From: Pseudoxanthomonas sp.
Lineage (GTDB): Bacteria; Pseudomonadota; Gammaproteobacteria; Xanthomonadales; Xanthomonadaceae
Assembly (NCBI RefSeq): GCF_035999195.1
Contig: NZ_DASYGY010000009.1
Coordinates: 1,550,001-1,614,000, forward strand
DNA length: 64,000 nt
Direction: 5' to 3'
How positions within the stretch are numbered: position 1 is the first letter of the stretch; every line of letters begins with the position of its first letter. Positions 1-7,336 of this stretch are shown in pieces. The position numbers and the translations under genes are program-made. Below the pieces are notes generated by a model, which was given only the letters and a program-made list of their open reading frames with translations, ran no database searches and was not told where the DNA came from.

Positions 1-1
1 C

Positions 2-235
2 TCTGCCGGGGTCACGGTCAACACGGCGCACGCTAGCGCCTTCAGCTCGGCGAAGTGCCTGGAACCCTATCTCCCACCCGAGTTCGCGAACGCGAAGGGC
101 GGGAAGCGCGTGAATCGCGCTCTCGCGAGCTTGCAAGCCTCGGGGCATATCCGTCGCGACCGATACCGCAGCGACAACCGAAAGGATCGGGAGCGCTGGG
201 TATTGGCGCACCCCGCAGGGGGCGAACCCCTGTGA
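2..235 (+). CDS. C-terminal end of a probable phage/element replication protein (partial)
   Basis: This open frame enters from the left edge and stops with TGA at 233-235, giving the last 77 residues of a protein. The tail contains a short helix-rich stretch (KRVNRALASLQASGHIRR) followed by a basic strand-like segment ending in ERWVLAH. That is the look of a winged-helix module at the end of primase/helicase-type replication proteins of phages and satellites. The non-coding DNA directly behind it carries iteron-like octamers and a DnaA box, which fits a replication role. The identity is inferred from context and this short tail only. It could instead be another DNA-binding phage protein. Confidence 0.45.
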   Translation, partial: SAGVTVNTAHASAFSSAKCLEPYLPPEFANAKGGKRVNRALASLQASGHIRRDRYRSDNRKDRERWVLAHPAGGEPL

Positions 236-352
236 TCCAGGGTGCGCCGATATACCCCATACCCCATTGGCGCATTGGCGCGCCCTGTGGGACGCGCGCC
301 ATTGGCCGTAGTGGATTGGCGCGCTATTGGCGCGGCATTGGCGCATTGGCGC
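202..352 (+). repeat. ATTGGCGC octamer cluster (iteron-like)
   Basis: Seven exact copies of ATTGGCGC start at 202, 266, 274, 315, 326, 337 and 345, with a partial copy (ATTGGC) at 301. Copies 266/274 and 337/345 are directly abutting, and 315/326/337 are spaced 11 bp, about one helical turn. All are in the same orientation. This regular phasing is typical of protein-binding iterons. The first copy lies inside the preceding coding region. Confidence 0.7.
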
Positions 353-499
353 GGGGTAGAACCCCTCCCCTGCCCCTGTGGATAAGTGCGGGTCCTTCCG
401 GACCCCCACGGCCCCTGCGGGGTCGACGACGCCGCGCCATTCGCGGTGTGCGTGGGCTTCCAGCGCTTTTTTCTTTTACCTCACCAGGAACAGAGCCGC
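236..499. other. Origin-like non-coding region behind the replication-type gene
   Basis: This gene-free stretch is dense in repeats. It holds most copies of the ATTGGCGC octamer (266-352), a perfect DnaA box (377-385), a hairpin with arms GGGTCC (390-395) and GGACCC (400-405), and a CCCC-TGC-GGGG mini-hairpin (412-422). A longer inverted repeat pairs 201-212 with 241-252 (11 of 12 bases). The combination resembles an iteron-type replication origin. An open frame runs through it in another frame (55-507) but its composition is only that of the repeats. Confidence 0.5.
377..385 (-). promoter_or_regulatory. Perfect DnaA box
   Basis: The plus strand reads TGTGGATAA, the exact complement of the consensus DnaA box TTATCCACA. 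It lies 25 bp after the last ATTGGCGC copy. One 9-mer can occur by chance, so the weight comes from its position beside the iteron-like cluster. Confidence 0.5.
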
Positions 500-742
500 A
501 TGTCTGAATCAACTTCAGGTGCTTCGATCCGTCGCGTAAACCGCGCCGGCATTGCAAAGGTGTTCGGCGTGCCGGTCGCTGAAATCGATAAATGGGTCGA
601 CTCCGGCTGCCCGTACATCAAACGGGCGAAGACCAAAGGTGACGCCTGGGTCTTCGATACGGCCGACGTCGCCAACTGGCGACTGGAAATGATTCGAAGC
701 AGGCGCCCACTGCCGCCGCTAGCTCGAAGCCTGCGGCGTTGA
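500..742 (+). CDS. Nu1-like phage terminase small subunit, short form
   Basis: The 80-residue product carries the N-terminal winged-helix DNA-recognition region of Nu1-type small terminases: an IAKVFGVPVAEIDKWVDSG helix-turn-helix, then a GDAWVFDTADVANW wing. In Nu1 (about 180 aa) this domain binds the packaging site, and a C-terminal part contacts the large subunit. Here the C-terminal part is missing. The frame ends in an arginine-rich tail, and shifting frame near 690 opens an Ala/Ser/Lys linker of the type these proteins carry. That suggests a frameshift. Start ATG 500 is chosen because the domain begins shortly after it. No large terminase follows, so it is probably a relic. Confidence 0.6.
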   Translation: MSESTSGASIRRVNRAGIAKVFGVPVAEIDKWVDSGCPYIKRAKTKGDAWVFDTADVANWRLEMIRSRRPLPPLARSLRR

Positions 743-826
743 TGCGCCAACTTCACCGATCAACGCCATATCGACGAATGTCCGCCGCCGCAAGAATGGC
801 CGCATCAACAACGGAAAACCGACCGC

Positions 827-1816
827 ATGAAAACCAGTCTCTCCGCTGATCTACTCCGCGCAATGCGTGACGCCCGCAACGCCCAGCCCTTGCGAGGTCA
901 TACGCCGGAAGGCTTCCAGGAGCCGACCGCCTATCTGCCCGCCAACATGGCTCGCAGCATTCCCGCATGCATGAAGACGTCGAGCTTGCCTGCTGCGTTC
1001 AATCAGGACGGCACCCTTCGCCGGACGCCGAAAGGTGTGCCGTCGGGGACGTCGCTGACGATGGACCGCGCGGTCATCGCAAACTCTCGTGTGAACGCTG
1101 CCGGTGCGCGCGTCCTGGTGGTGGAAGACAATCGAACGGCCCATGCCGTCAGCAACAAGAACGACATCGCGTTGCAACGCGTGCCGGTCGAATTCCGCAC
1201 GGTGGCCCCCGCGGTGTTTCAAGACGCCAATCTTGAGGGCGAAACGGAGCAGGGGGAGATTGGCCGACCGGGGAACATCGGTGGTGGCTCAGAGCTGACA
1301 CTGGCATCGCTGCCGGTCAGTATCGCTCGCCTTGACTGGAATCAAGCAATCACAAAAGGCGTTCGATTCGCCGTTTCGCGCGGTGATCTTCGACTGATCG
1401 GCGACGAAGAATTCTGCGAGGAAGTCGCTATCGCACTCACGCTGGGTGCGGCACGTGCGGCTGATGAGGCCCTGCTGTCTGCCATCCTGGCTGCGTCACC
1501 GTCGGCGTTCACCCTGGCGAAGGCTGCGTCCGCAGGCTTGGCATTGCCGGAGCTTCGCGGCCTCGTGGGGACCGCCGGTGCCTCAGGGACGATCGCTGAA
1601 GACGGCTCGCTCCGTGCTGCTGGCATCGTCGCCGAGCTGACGGCCGACTCATCGCAAACGCTCATCGGAGCGTGGGACCGCGCAGCGATTGCCATCCGTG
1701 ACGATATCGACATCCACTTCAAGCGTGTTGGTTTGAATGGTGGCTTGGAAGTCATCGCGTGGATCAACTTGCTCCCGCTTGTGCCGGATGCAACTAAGTT
1801 CTGGACCGTCGCATGA
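827..1816 (+). CDS. Probable phage major capsid protein (HK97-like)
   Basis: The 329-residue protein has the size and order expected of a mature-type HK97-fold capsid protein. Its C-terminal third (about residues 265-329) has the pattern of a short strand, an IGAWDRAAIAIRDDID segment, and a final hydrophobic strand (LEVIAWINLLPL), matching the A-domain/P-domain end of such proteins. The first 60 residues look like a scaffold-like lead-in. It directly follows the short Nu1-like gene. In intact phages a large terminase, portal and protease lie between them, so those genes have been lost or never belonged. The assignment rests on fold-level resemblance and context. Confidence 0.55.
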   Translation: MKTSLSADLLRAMRDARNAQPLRGHTPEGFQEPTAYLPANMARSIPACMKTSSLPAAFNQDGTLRRTPKGVPSGTSLTMDRAVIANSRVNAAGARVLVVEDNRTAHAVSNKNDIALQRVPVEFRTVAPAVFQDANLEGETEQGEIGRPGNIGGGSELTLASLPVSIARLDWNQAITKGVRFAVSRGDLRLIGDEEFCEEVAIALTLGAARAADEALLSAILAASPSAFTLAKAASAGLALPELRGLVGTAGASGTIAEDGSLRAAGIVAELTADSSQTLIGAWDRAAIAIRDDIDIHFKRVGLNGGLEVIAWINLLPLVPDATKFWTVA

Positions 1817-2193
1817 AGCGACTGTCCGCAAGATTGGCCGGCGGGCGGGAGAAGGAGGATTCCACGCAGGGTCCTGCCTCCGACGGACCTGCGCCGCCGG
1901 CCATGCTCTATCCCGCTGCCTTGGATGCAGCGATCGAATCAGCCTGGTTCGCCGCACGTTCGCACACGGACGATGGCCCTCGCGTATGTGTCCACTGCCC
2001 TGCTCTCGGCGGTGGCTTCATCTACGACAAGACAGATATCGAAAGCCGAATTCTCCGCCACTTCCCCGAATGCGACGCCGCCGCGGTCCAGCGAGCTTCG
2101 CTGCACCTACGTAGCCGCTTCATGCAGTACATCCGTGAATCATCCCAACCCATCAGGCAGCGTCAGTCGTGGCTTCACGGCTGGCGAAACTAA
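1813..2193 (+). CDS. Hypothetical phage protein, probable head-tail region
   Basis: The 126-residue product overlaps the end of the capsid-like gene by an ATGA junction, so the two are probably translationally coupled. It contains a CVHC pair and a later cysteine (FPEC), and a C-terminal helical half with many Arg/Gln. I do not recognise the family. Position directly after the capsid is where head-completion or connector proteins usually lie, so a role there is possible but not shown. Confidence 0.5.
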   Translation: MKRLSARLAGGREKEDSTQGPASDGPAPPAMLYPAALDAAIESAWFAARSHTDDGPRVCVHCPALGGGFIYDKTDIESRILRHFPECDAAAVQRASLHLRSRFMQYIRESSQPIRQRQSWLHGWRN

Positions 2194-2207
2194 GGAACCT
2201 ATCCCGC

Positions 2208-2477
2208 ATGGCAACTATCCAGAAAACCAAGACCGTGACCGCCACCCGTTGCCACCTGAAGGTGGTTGGCAGCCGGATCGCCACTGACAGGCACATTACC
2301 TTCGCGATTAATGGGGAATTCGTCGCCCTTGGGAGCATCGTCGAAGTCAGCATGGACGAGGCAACCGACCTGGTAGCGCGTGGCCTTGCGGTTGACGCCA
2401 CCGAACAAGAAGTCGAAGCCGCTGGCGAAGATATCGTCATCTCCCCCTCGCGCAACGAAACCTGGCGCGACGCCTAA
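2208..2477 (+). CDS. Small phage protein of unknown function
   Basis: The product is 89 residues, starting at ATG 2208 behind AAGGA at 2192. It begins with a strand-rich segment (TRCHLKVVGSRI) and then an acidic C-terminal half. Small beta-rich proteins of this size are common between capsid and tail genes. An upstream in-frame ATG at 2169 lies inside the previous gene and lacks a ribosome site. Its stop overlaps the next start (TAATG), so it belongs to the same transcript. Confidence 0.5.
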   Translation: MATIQKTKTVTATRCHLKVVGSRIATDRHITFAINGEFVALGSIVEVSMDEATDLVARGLAVDATEQEVEAAGEDIVISPSRNETWRDA

Positions 2478-2650
2478 TGGCTGCCAAGCGCAAAGCGCTG
2501 GTGCCACGAAGCGCCCGGGTACTCGCATCGATCGCGTGGGATACGTACAGACGCGGGGAGTTTTGCAGCAATGCGGCTTTCAGCTCACGGACTCTCTCCC
2601 CACGCGTGAAGAAGAAGCGCCGTCACTACACATATCAAGCCCAGGTGTGA
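2477..2650 (+). CDS. Small basic phage protein (57 aa), tail-assembly position
   Basis: The frame starts at ATG 2477 inside the TAATG junction and ends at TGA 2648-2650, four bases before the tape-measure start. The product is strongly basic (KRKALVPRSARVL near the start, VKKKRRHYTY near the end). Two small overlapping proteins just before a tape measure are the classical place for tail-assembly chaperones. However, I see no frameshift signal or sequence match, so function is open. Confidence 0.4.
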   Translation: MAAKRKALVPRSARVLASIAWDTYRRGEFCSNAAFSSRTLSPRVKKKRRHYTYQAQV

Positions 2651-2653
2651 TGC

Positions 2654-4969
2654 ATGGCAAAGACCATGAAAGCCAGTATTGTCATCGGAGGCGCCGTTTC
2701 GGGCGCCTTCCGTTCTGCACTCTCGTCGACGAAGTCGGGCCTGAAGGCGATCGGCGAGGAAATCGCGAACGTCGAGCGGCGTCAGCGATTGCTGGGCCGC
2801 AGCATCGACACGTTCGGCCGCATGGGTAGGAACGTCGACCGCATGCGGCAAGAGTACGCCGGCCTTGCACGCGAGGCCGACAAGCTGCGGGCGGCGCAAT
2901 CGCGCCTTGCCGACGTGCAGCAGCGCATCGACGCGAACAACGACCGCCGCCGCCACCTTCGCGGCGAGCTGGGTTCCGCTGCTGCGACGTTCGGTGTGGT
3001 CGCTGCTGCGACGTTAGCGCCGATCCGTAGTGCCGTGCAGTTCGAAAACTCGATGCTTGGCGTCGCGAAACAGCTTGAAGGCGCGCGTGATGCCTCCGGC
3101 AACCTGACGTCGACCTACTTCGGCATGTCGCGCGAGATTCAGCGCCTCGGACGCGAAGTACCGCTGGCGACGAATGAGATTGCCGATATGGTCGCGGCGG
3201 GTCTGCGCATGGGCGTGGCGACCGACGAAGTAATTGATTTCACTCGCACCACAGCCATGATGGCGGATGCTTTCGCGCTCCCAGCAGGTCAGATTGCCGA
3301 CGACATGGGAAAAATCGCGGGCCTGTTCCAGATTCCGATTCCCCGGATCAGCGAGCTGGCGGACGCGATCAATTACCTGGATGACAACTCCCAGGCGACA
3401 GCGACAGGGATCGTTGACGTCCTGCGGCGCACCGGCGGCATGGCGCAAGCGCTGAAGATGCCGGCTAAGGAAGCGGCGGCGCTGGGTTCGACGTTCCTGA
3501 CGCTCGGCAGCTCGGCGGAAGTGGCCGGCACCGCGACGAACGCTGTCCTCCGCATTCTGGGCGCAGCGACGGCGCAGTCGAAGAAAGTCCGCGCCGGCAT
3601 GTCGTCGATCGGGCTTGATCCGGAAGCGCTGCAAAAGGGCATGTCGAAGGACGCGACGGGCACGATCCTGCGACTGCTGGACACGCTGAACGCGCTGAAC
3701 GACGAACAGCGCATGGTCGCGTCGACCCGCATCTTCGGCGCCGAGTACGGCGACGACATCGCAAAGCTCGCGACGGGTGCTGCGGAGTACCGCAAGCAAC
3801 TGGCACTGGTGAACGGTGAGCAGGCAAAAGGCAGCATGGCGCGCGAGTTTGAGGCCCGTCTGAAGACGACTGGCGCGATGTGGCAGATCACGAAGAACCG
3901 GATGCGGGAAGTGTCCGTCGTGATCGGTGAGTCGTTGCTCCCATCGGTCAACCGCCTGTTGGAGTCGGCCGCGCCGATGATCGAAGGTTTCGCTGACTGG
4001 TCGCGACAGAATCCCGGTCTGGTGAAGGGCATCGTCGGTTCGGCCCTGGCGATGACAGGCTTGCGCGTCGTGACAACTGGCGTCTCGTATGCCTGGACGG
4101 CGGCGAAAGGCCCCATCTTGTCGGTCATGGGATTCATTGCGCGATTCCGCGCAACCGGCGCGCTTGCCGCGATGGGTCGCTTCGGCCCTGTCGCTATGCG
4201 TGTGGCTGGCGCTGTGCGGACGATCGGCGCTGCTATCGCCGCGATCGGCGGCGGGCCGGTGACGGTAGCCGTCGCCGCGCTCACGGCTGGCGCTTTGGTG
4301 GTGCGCAAATACTGGCAGCCGATCAAAGCGTTCCTGGGCGGGATGTTCGACGGCGTGCGTGCGGCGGTCGGGCCGGCGCTGGCCGAGGTCGCCGCAGCGC
4401 TCGCCCCGCTGAAGCCCGTATGGGATTCCGTGTCGGCCGCGATCGGCAAGGCGTGGGATTGGGTCGTCAAGCTGCTGGAACCCGTCAACATGACGAGCGA
4501 GCAGCTAGAAGGCGCGGCGAGCGCCGGCCGCACGTTCGGCGCGGTCATCGGGACCGTAGTTGCCAACGGTCTGCGCGGATTCGCGGCGCTCGCGCGCATC
4601 ATCGGCTGGGTTATCGGGAAGGCTGCGACGGTCAGCGCGTTGGTCGCGAAGCTGCCGGTGATCGGCCTGCCGCTTCAGCTCGCACAGTCGGCGTTTTCGC
4701 CTGTGGCAGCGACGGCCCCGGCGCCTGGGGGCACGCCAGCGGCACCGCGTCCCGGCGGCATGCCCGCGCCCGCGCGTGGTCGCACCGCGCCCGCGGCGCC
4801 TGCTGCGGCTGTGCGCGGCGGCACGACCGTCTCTGACAATTCGACGCACACGTACAACATTCAGCAGCAGCCCGGCGAGTCGTCCGAAGCGCTGGCAAAG
4901 CAGATTGAAGCGGAGCGTCGCCGCCGCGCAGCAGCAGACAGTCGAGGCCGCCTGGTGGACGCGATGTAG
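2654..4969 (+). CDS. Tail tape-measure protein
   Basis: The 771-residue protein has the architecture of phage tape measures that set tail length. A coiled-coil N-terminus (about residues 25-100, rich in Arg/Gln/Glu) is followed by a TP901-like core (about 110-420) with the recurring ATNEIADMVAAGLRMGV and AINYLDDNSQATATGI segments. Several Ala/Gly-rich hydrophobic segments follow (about 455-620), then a Pro/Ala linker (about 690-720) and a basic C-terminus. Many tape measures are this size in P2-like and similar phages. It appears intact, unlike the packaging genes upstream. No other tail genes follow, so it is probably an orphan remnant. Confidence 0.85.
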   Translation: MAKTMKASIVIGGAVSGAFRSALSSTKSGLKAIGEEIANVERRQRLLGRSIDTFGRMGRNVDRMRQEYAGLAREADKLRAAQSRLADVQQRIDANNDRRRHLRGELGSAAATFGVVAAATLAPIRSAVQFENSMLGVAKQLEGARDASGNLTSTYFGMSREIQRLGREVPLATNEIADMVAAGLRMGVATDEVIDFTRTTAMMADAFALPAGQIADDMGKIAGLFQIPIPRISELADAINYLDDNSQATATGIVDVLRRTGGMAQALKMPAKEAAALGSTFLTLGSSAEVAGTATNAVLRILGAATAQSKKVRAGMSSIGLDPEALQKGMSKDATGTILRLLDTLNALNDEQRMVASTRIFGAEYGDDIAKLATGAAEYRKQLALVNGEQAKGSMAREFEARLKTTGAMWQITKNRMREVSVVIGESLLPSVNRLLESAAPMIEGFADWSRQNPGLVKGIVGSALAMTGLRVVTTGVSYAWTAAKGPILSVMGFIARFRATGALAAMGRFGPVAMRVAGAVRTIGAAIAAIGGGPVTVAVAALTAGALVVRKYWQPIKAFLGGMFDGVRAAVGPALAEVAAALAPLKPVWDSVSAAIGKAWDWVVKLLEPVNMTSEQLEGAASAGRTFGAVIGTVVANGLRGFAALARIIGWVIGKAATVSALVAKLPVIGLPLQLAQSAFSPVAATAPAPGGTPAAPRPGGMPAPARGRTAPAAPAAAVRGGTTVSDNSTHTYNIQQQPGESSEALAKQIEAERRRRAAADSRGRLVDAM

Positions 4970-5028
4970 CAGGATGACAGGGACGAAAGGGACACTAACT
5001 TTCTCCTGTTGCAACAATCGTGTTCAAT

Positions 5029-5057
5029 TGGATCGCGCACGCAATGTGCGCGATCCA
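5029..5057 (+). promoter_or_regulatory. Perfect hairpin in front of the Acb2-like gene
   Basis: GGATCGCGCAC (5030-5040) and GTGCGCGATCC (5046-5056) pair perfectly around a 5-base loop (GCAAT), extended by one T-A pair. It lies 22 bp before the start at 5079. No T-run follows, so it is more likely an operator or mRNA structure than a terminator. Confidence 0.6.
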
Positions 5058-5078
5058 TTTAACAGGGGAAAAAACAGC

Positions 5079-5390
5079 ATGTTTGATACCAGCTCGGTCG
5101 CGCCTGCGACCGTCGAAGCATACGATCAGCCCGCATCTTCGGAAGTCGATACGACTGTCATCATCGCCAGAATGATCCGCACGAAGGCCGCGGAACTGCG
5201 CGAGCTGTTGCAGCACGTCGAATCACACTTGGACGACCAGCACGCGCACGCGAAGGCGACGCATGACATCGACGAAATGCAGCGGCTTCAGGATGCAGAC
5301 CCGTATCGCTGGCTTGCCGATGCGAAGCACGCGCTGCAATCCGGCGTGATGTTCGCGGACCGTGCGCTGACGCAGCCGACGGGGTTTTAG
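5079..5390 (+). CDS. Acb2/Tad1-type hairpin protein (candidate anti-CBASS/anti-Thoeris sponge)
   Basis: The product is 103 residues. After a variable N-terminus, two helices (about residues 28-50 and 75-95) form a helical-hairpin pattern that ends with YRWLADAKHALQSGVMFADR and then ALTQPTGF. This ending has the W-A-x-x-x-LQ-x-G-x-M-x-x-x-RA-x-x-QP-x-x-F signature I recall from many small prophage proteins now grouped with the Acb2/Tad1 hairpin family. Members of that family bind and sequester cyclic nucleotide or gcADPR signals of CBASS and Thoeris. It starts at ATG 5079 downstream of GGGGAA and a perfect hairpin. It sits between a tape measure and an AlpA regulator, a usual place for accessory phage genes. 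The link is by pattern only, and ligand residues were not checked. Confidence 0.5.
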   Translation: MFDTSSVAPATVEAYDQPASSEVDTTVIIARMIRTKAAELRELLQHVESHLDDQHAHAKATHDIDEMQRLQDADPYRWLADAKHALQSGVMFADRALTQPTGF

Positions 5391-5393
5391 GCG

Positions 5394-5600
5394 ATGTCTC
5401 AGCGATTGATTCGTCTTCCCGCGGTCATCGAACGGACGGGCCTTTCGAAATCAGCGATCTACCGGCGCGCGGGCGCCGGTACGTTTCCCAGGCCAGTTCC
5501 GCTTGGCCACAGTATGTCGGGGTGGGTTGAATGCGAAATCGACCAATGGATAACGGACAGAATTCGCGATCGCGATGAAGCAGGACAGGAGCCAGGCTAG
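5394..5600 (+). CDS. AlpA-family phage transcriptional regulator
   Basis: This 68-residue protein consists of one winged helix-turn-helix: RLIRLPAVIERTGLSKSAIY with the conserved Y-R, then a wing (FPRPVPLG) and the W-x-E-x-E-I-D-x-W helix. This is the standard layout of AlpA/CP4-57 regulators, which activate excision or other genes in prophages and satellites. It begins 3 bp after the preceding stop, so it is co-transcribed with the Acb2-like gene. It converges on the minus-strand HEPN gene. Confidence 0.85.
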   Translation: MSQRLIRLPAVIERTGLSKSAIYRRAGAGTFPRPVPLGHSMSGWVECEIDQWITDRIRDRDEAGQEPG

Positions 5601-5615
5601 CTTAGCGGAACGTAG

Positions 5616-6431
5616 TCATGCGTTCCCGCCGTTTTCGTTGCTCTCCTTCCGTATAGCTTCACCGAGAATTGTCGGCCTACCTTGTCGTTCCGCGTGCTGC
5701 TTGAATGTTCTGATCATCTTGTCGAACATTTCACGATTCTGCTGCATTTTCTCGATGATCTCCGCTAACGTCTCGATCGGCGGGGAGGCGTCAGAGATAC
5801 TCACCGCTGACGGCGTAACGGTTAGGGAAACTTGCACTCCCTGCCCCGCAGACCTCATCAGGTCACCGTTTCTCCTACCCACAATTTCGCTAATCTCGCG
5901 CTGGTGGGCACTTTTTAGGATCGACCTCTGTGCACGGATAAGATCAAGCACGGCTTGGCCGAAGCCTAGAGACTTTTCTCTTGTTGGGATCACGCCCTTG
6001 TGGACGACATCGTTCCGAAAGTTCTGCTTCTTGCCAGACAGCACCTCTGGCGGAGTCTTGAACTGTGCGGTCCACATTGCGACGAATGCGCCGAGCTGAC
6101 GCTCAGACCTATCCGTGATTGCCGTCCACGCTTCCTGAATTTCGGCATGTTCAAGCCCCCTGGCACGCAGGAGAACGCGAACTGAGAATTCGTAGAACCG
6201 TTCTAGGCTCGCCGCAAATGAGGTAACAGCCTCGCGGTAATAGCCGTCAAGAATTGCGTTAGATGCGATCTGATAGAGCATTTCAAATGGATGCTCTTGG
6301 ACCACAAAGCGCCGCCGGTGGCCAAACTCACAAGTGACGTCATACAGACCCCCGTCCTGAAACGGGACATAGATAAGCGTCCCTCTGCTGTCGCTCTCTA
6401 GACATTCCACGCAAACGGACATGAACTTCAT
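5616..6431 (-). CDS. Zinc-ribbon plus HEPN-domain protein, candidate RNase defence/toxin gene
   Basis: The 271-residue protein starts with a likely metal site (CVEC near residue 7 and CEFGH near residue 34). A helical domain follows, beginning with a GYYREAVTSFAASLERFYEF helix. It carries FRNDVVHKG, which contains the R-N-x-x-x-H motif of active HEPN RNases. The C-terminal 80 residues are a separate region with a coiled-coil helix (LAEIIEKMQQNREMFDKM). The start at 6431 is preferred over 6482 because GGGAG lies 6 bases in front of it, while 6482 has none. Base use is visibly lower in GC than the host genes. HEPN proteins of this layout often serve in phage defence, but no activity is shown here and no partner antitoxin is obvious. 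Confidence 0.6.
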   Translation of the reverse strand: MKFMSVCVECLESDSRGTLIYVPFQDGGLYDVTCEFGHRRRFVVQEHPFEMLYQIASNAILDGYYREAVTSFAASLERFYEFSVRVLLRARGLEHAEIQEAWTAITDRSERQLGAFVAMWTAQFKTPPEVLSGKKQNFRNDVVHKGVIPTREKSLGFGQAVLDLIRAQRSILKSAHQREISEIVGRRNGDLMRSAGQGVQVSLTVTPSAVSISDASPPIETLAEIIEKMQQNREMFDKMIRTFKQHAERQGRPTILGEAIRKESNENGGNA

Positions 6432-6539
6432 TGCGTACTCCCGCAGTGGTCGGCTGCGCTTCAGTGCACACCTCGTGCACATGAAATCTAAGAAAGCGTC
6501 ATTATTCCCGCAAAATATCGCTATTTTCTATCCAGTCCA

Positions 6540-6555
6540 TCATCGGGGCGACCGA
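6540..6555 (+). repeat. Left copy of 16-bp exact direct repeat flanking the toxin module
   Basis: The sequence TCATCGGGGCGACCGA occurs here and again at 9546-9561 in the same orientation. The two copies flank the three minus-strand genes. Each also lies upstream of a minus-strand gene (109 bp before the HEPN start, 163 bp before the lipoprotein start), so it may be either an attachment-type duplication or a shared regulatory element. Confidence 0.6.
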
Positions 6556-6703
6556 GAGGCACAGGGCGTCGTGGGGAATGCGGGGGGACGTCATGGTGTC
6601 ATTGTAGCGTGGGGGCTCTTGCGACATTTCCCTGCCAAGCGCGACTCACATGCTTGGCTGAACGAAGTCAAGCCCAATAGCGTATCCGTCAAGCACTCCC
6701 ATG

Positions 6704-6721
6704 CTGGGCCTCGAGGCCCAG
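6704..6721. repeat. Perfect 18-bp palindrome
   Basis: CTGGGCCTC at 6704-6712 is followed directly by its exact complement to 6721, with no loop. It lies 37 bp beyond the 3' end of the membrane-protein gene. No T-run follows. It may be a protein-binding site or the relic of a terminator. Confidence 0.5.
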
Positions 6722-6757
6722 TCAACAACCCATTGCGCTGAAGGGGTCGTCAACGAG

Positions 6758-7321
6758 TCAGTCTCTGGGCTTCACCGGCCTGTATTTTCCGCTGATCGGT
6801 TCCGCCTTGAGGTCGACATTGGCGCAAATCCTCTTCTCTCCACAGGGAACGAAGTCAGCCTGGTTGACCGCGTCTACCCATGTCAGCTCCGCCCTCGCAC
6901 TCGCCGACTTATCGTTCCAGTAGATTCCCCAGGCGGCGACGCCAACGAACGCCAGTATCGTACACATGGTCAGGCCGCCGATGCCTGTCACCATCCACTT
7001 GCGCCGTTCGGCGTTGAATGCTTCCCGCTCGGTCTGCAACTGCGCCGCGACGCGTGCAATCGACTTCGCATCAGCGTCCAGCAACGCATGGACCGGCTCA
7101 ATGACACGATCCAACGCGTGCCTGACGTCATTTGCGAGCTGATTCTTGACGCCGTCAGCCACCGCGCTCGCCAAGCCCCGCCCTTGCGAGAGCATCGCGT
7201 TTGCGCTGTCTTCCAGTGACACGGCACCCTGCTCCATCTTGGCTGAAGCGGCTTCGGCACGATCGGCGAAGTGCTTCATCACCAGTCCCAGCTTCACCAG
7301 CTTTTCTTCATCTTGCTCCAT
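6758..7321 (-). CDS. Single-pass membrane protein downstream of the effector
   Basis: The 187-residue protein has a long helical, probably coiled-coil cytoplasmic region (about residues 1-108, ending LQTEREAFNAERRKW). One transmembrane segment follows (about 112-131, TGIGGLTMCTILAFVGVAAW). The short external tail contains two cysteines in FVPCGEKRICANVDLK and may form a disulfide. Similar proteins are common beside secreted toxins in Xanthomonadaceae and are sometimes labelled mobilisation or relaxation proteins. I know of no proven function. It starts 15 bp after the effector stop and is the last gene of the operon, so a role in delivery, protection or assembly of the effector is a fair inference only. 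Confidence 0.6.
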   Translation of the reverse strand: MEQDEEKLVKLGLVMKHFADRAEAASAKMEQGAVSLEDSANAMLSQGRGLASAVADGVKNQLANDVRHALDRVIEPVHALLDADAKSIARVAAQLQTEREAFNAERRKWMVTGIGGLTMCTILAFVGVAAWGIYWNDKSASARAELTWVDAVNQADFVPCGEKRICANVDLKAEPISGKYRPVKPRD

Positions 7322-7336
7322 GCCTTGCTAGCTCCA

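Larger units (their letters stand above)
6432..6757. other. Gene-free stretch between the HEPN gene and the toxin module
   Basis: This 326-bp stretch holds the promoter side of the HEPN gene, the left copy of a 16-bp direct repeat (6540-6555) and a perfect 18-bp palindrome (6704-6721). I see no convincing gene in it. The base composition is mixed, which fits a junction between acquired segments. Confidence 0.5.

Noticed and set aside
55..507. A 150-residue plus-strand frame across the iteron-like region
   Set aside because: Its product is mostly Arg/Gly/Pro repeats set by the octamers and hairpins. The 3' end of the true gene runs in another frame to 235.
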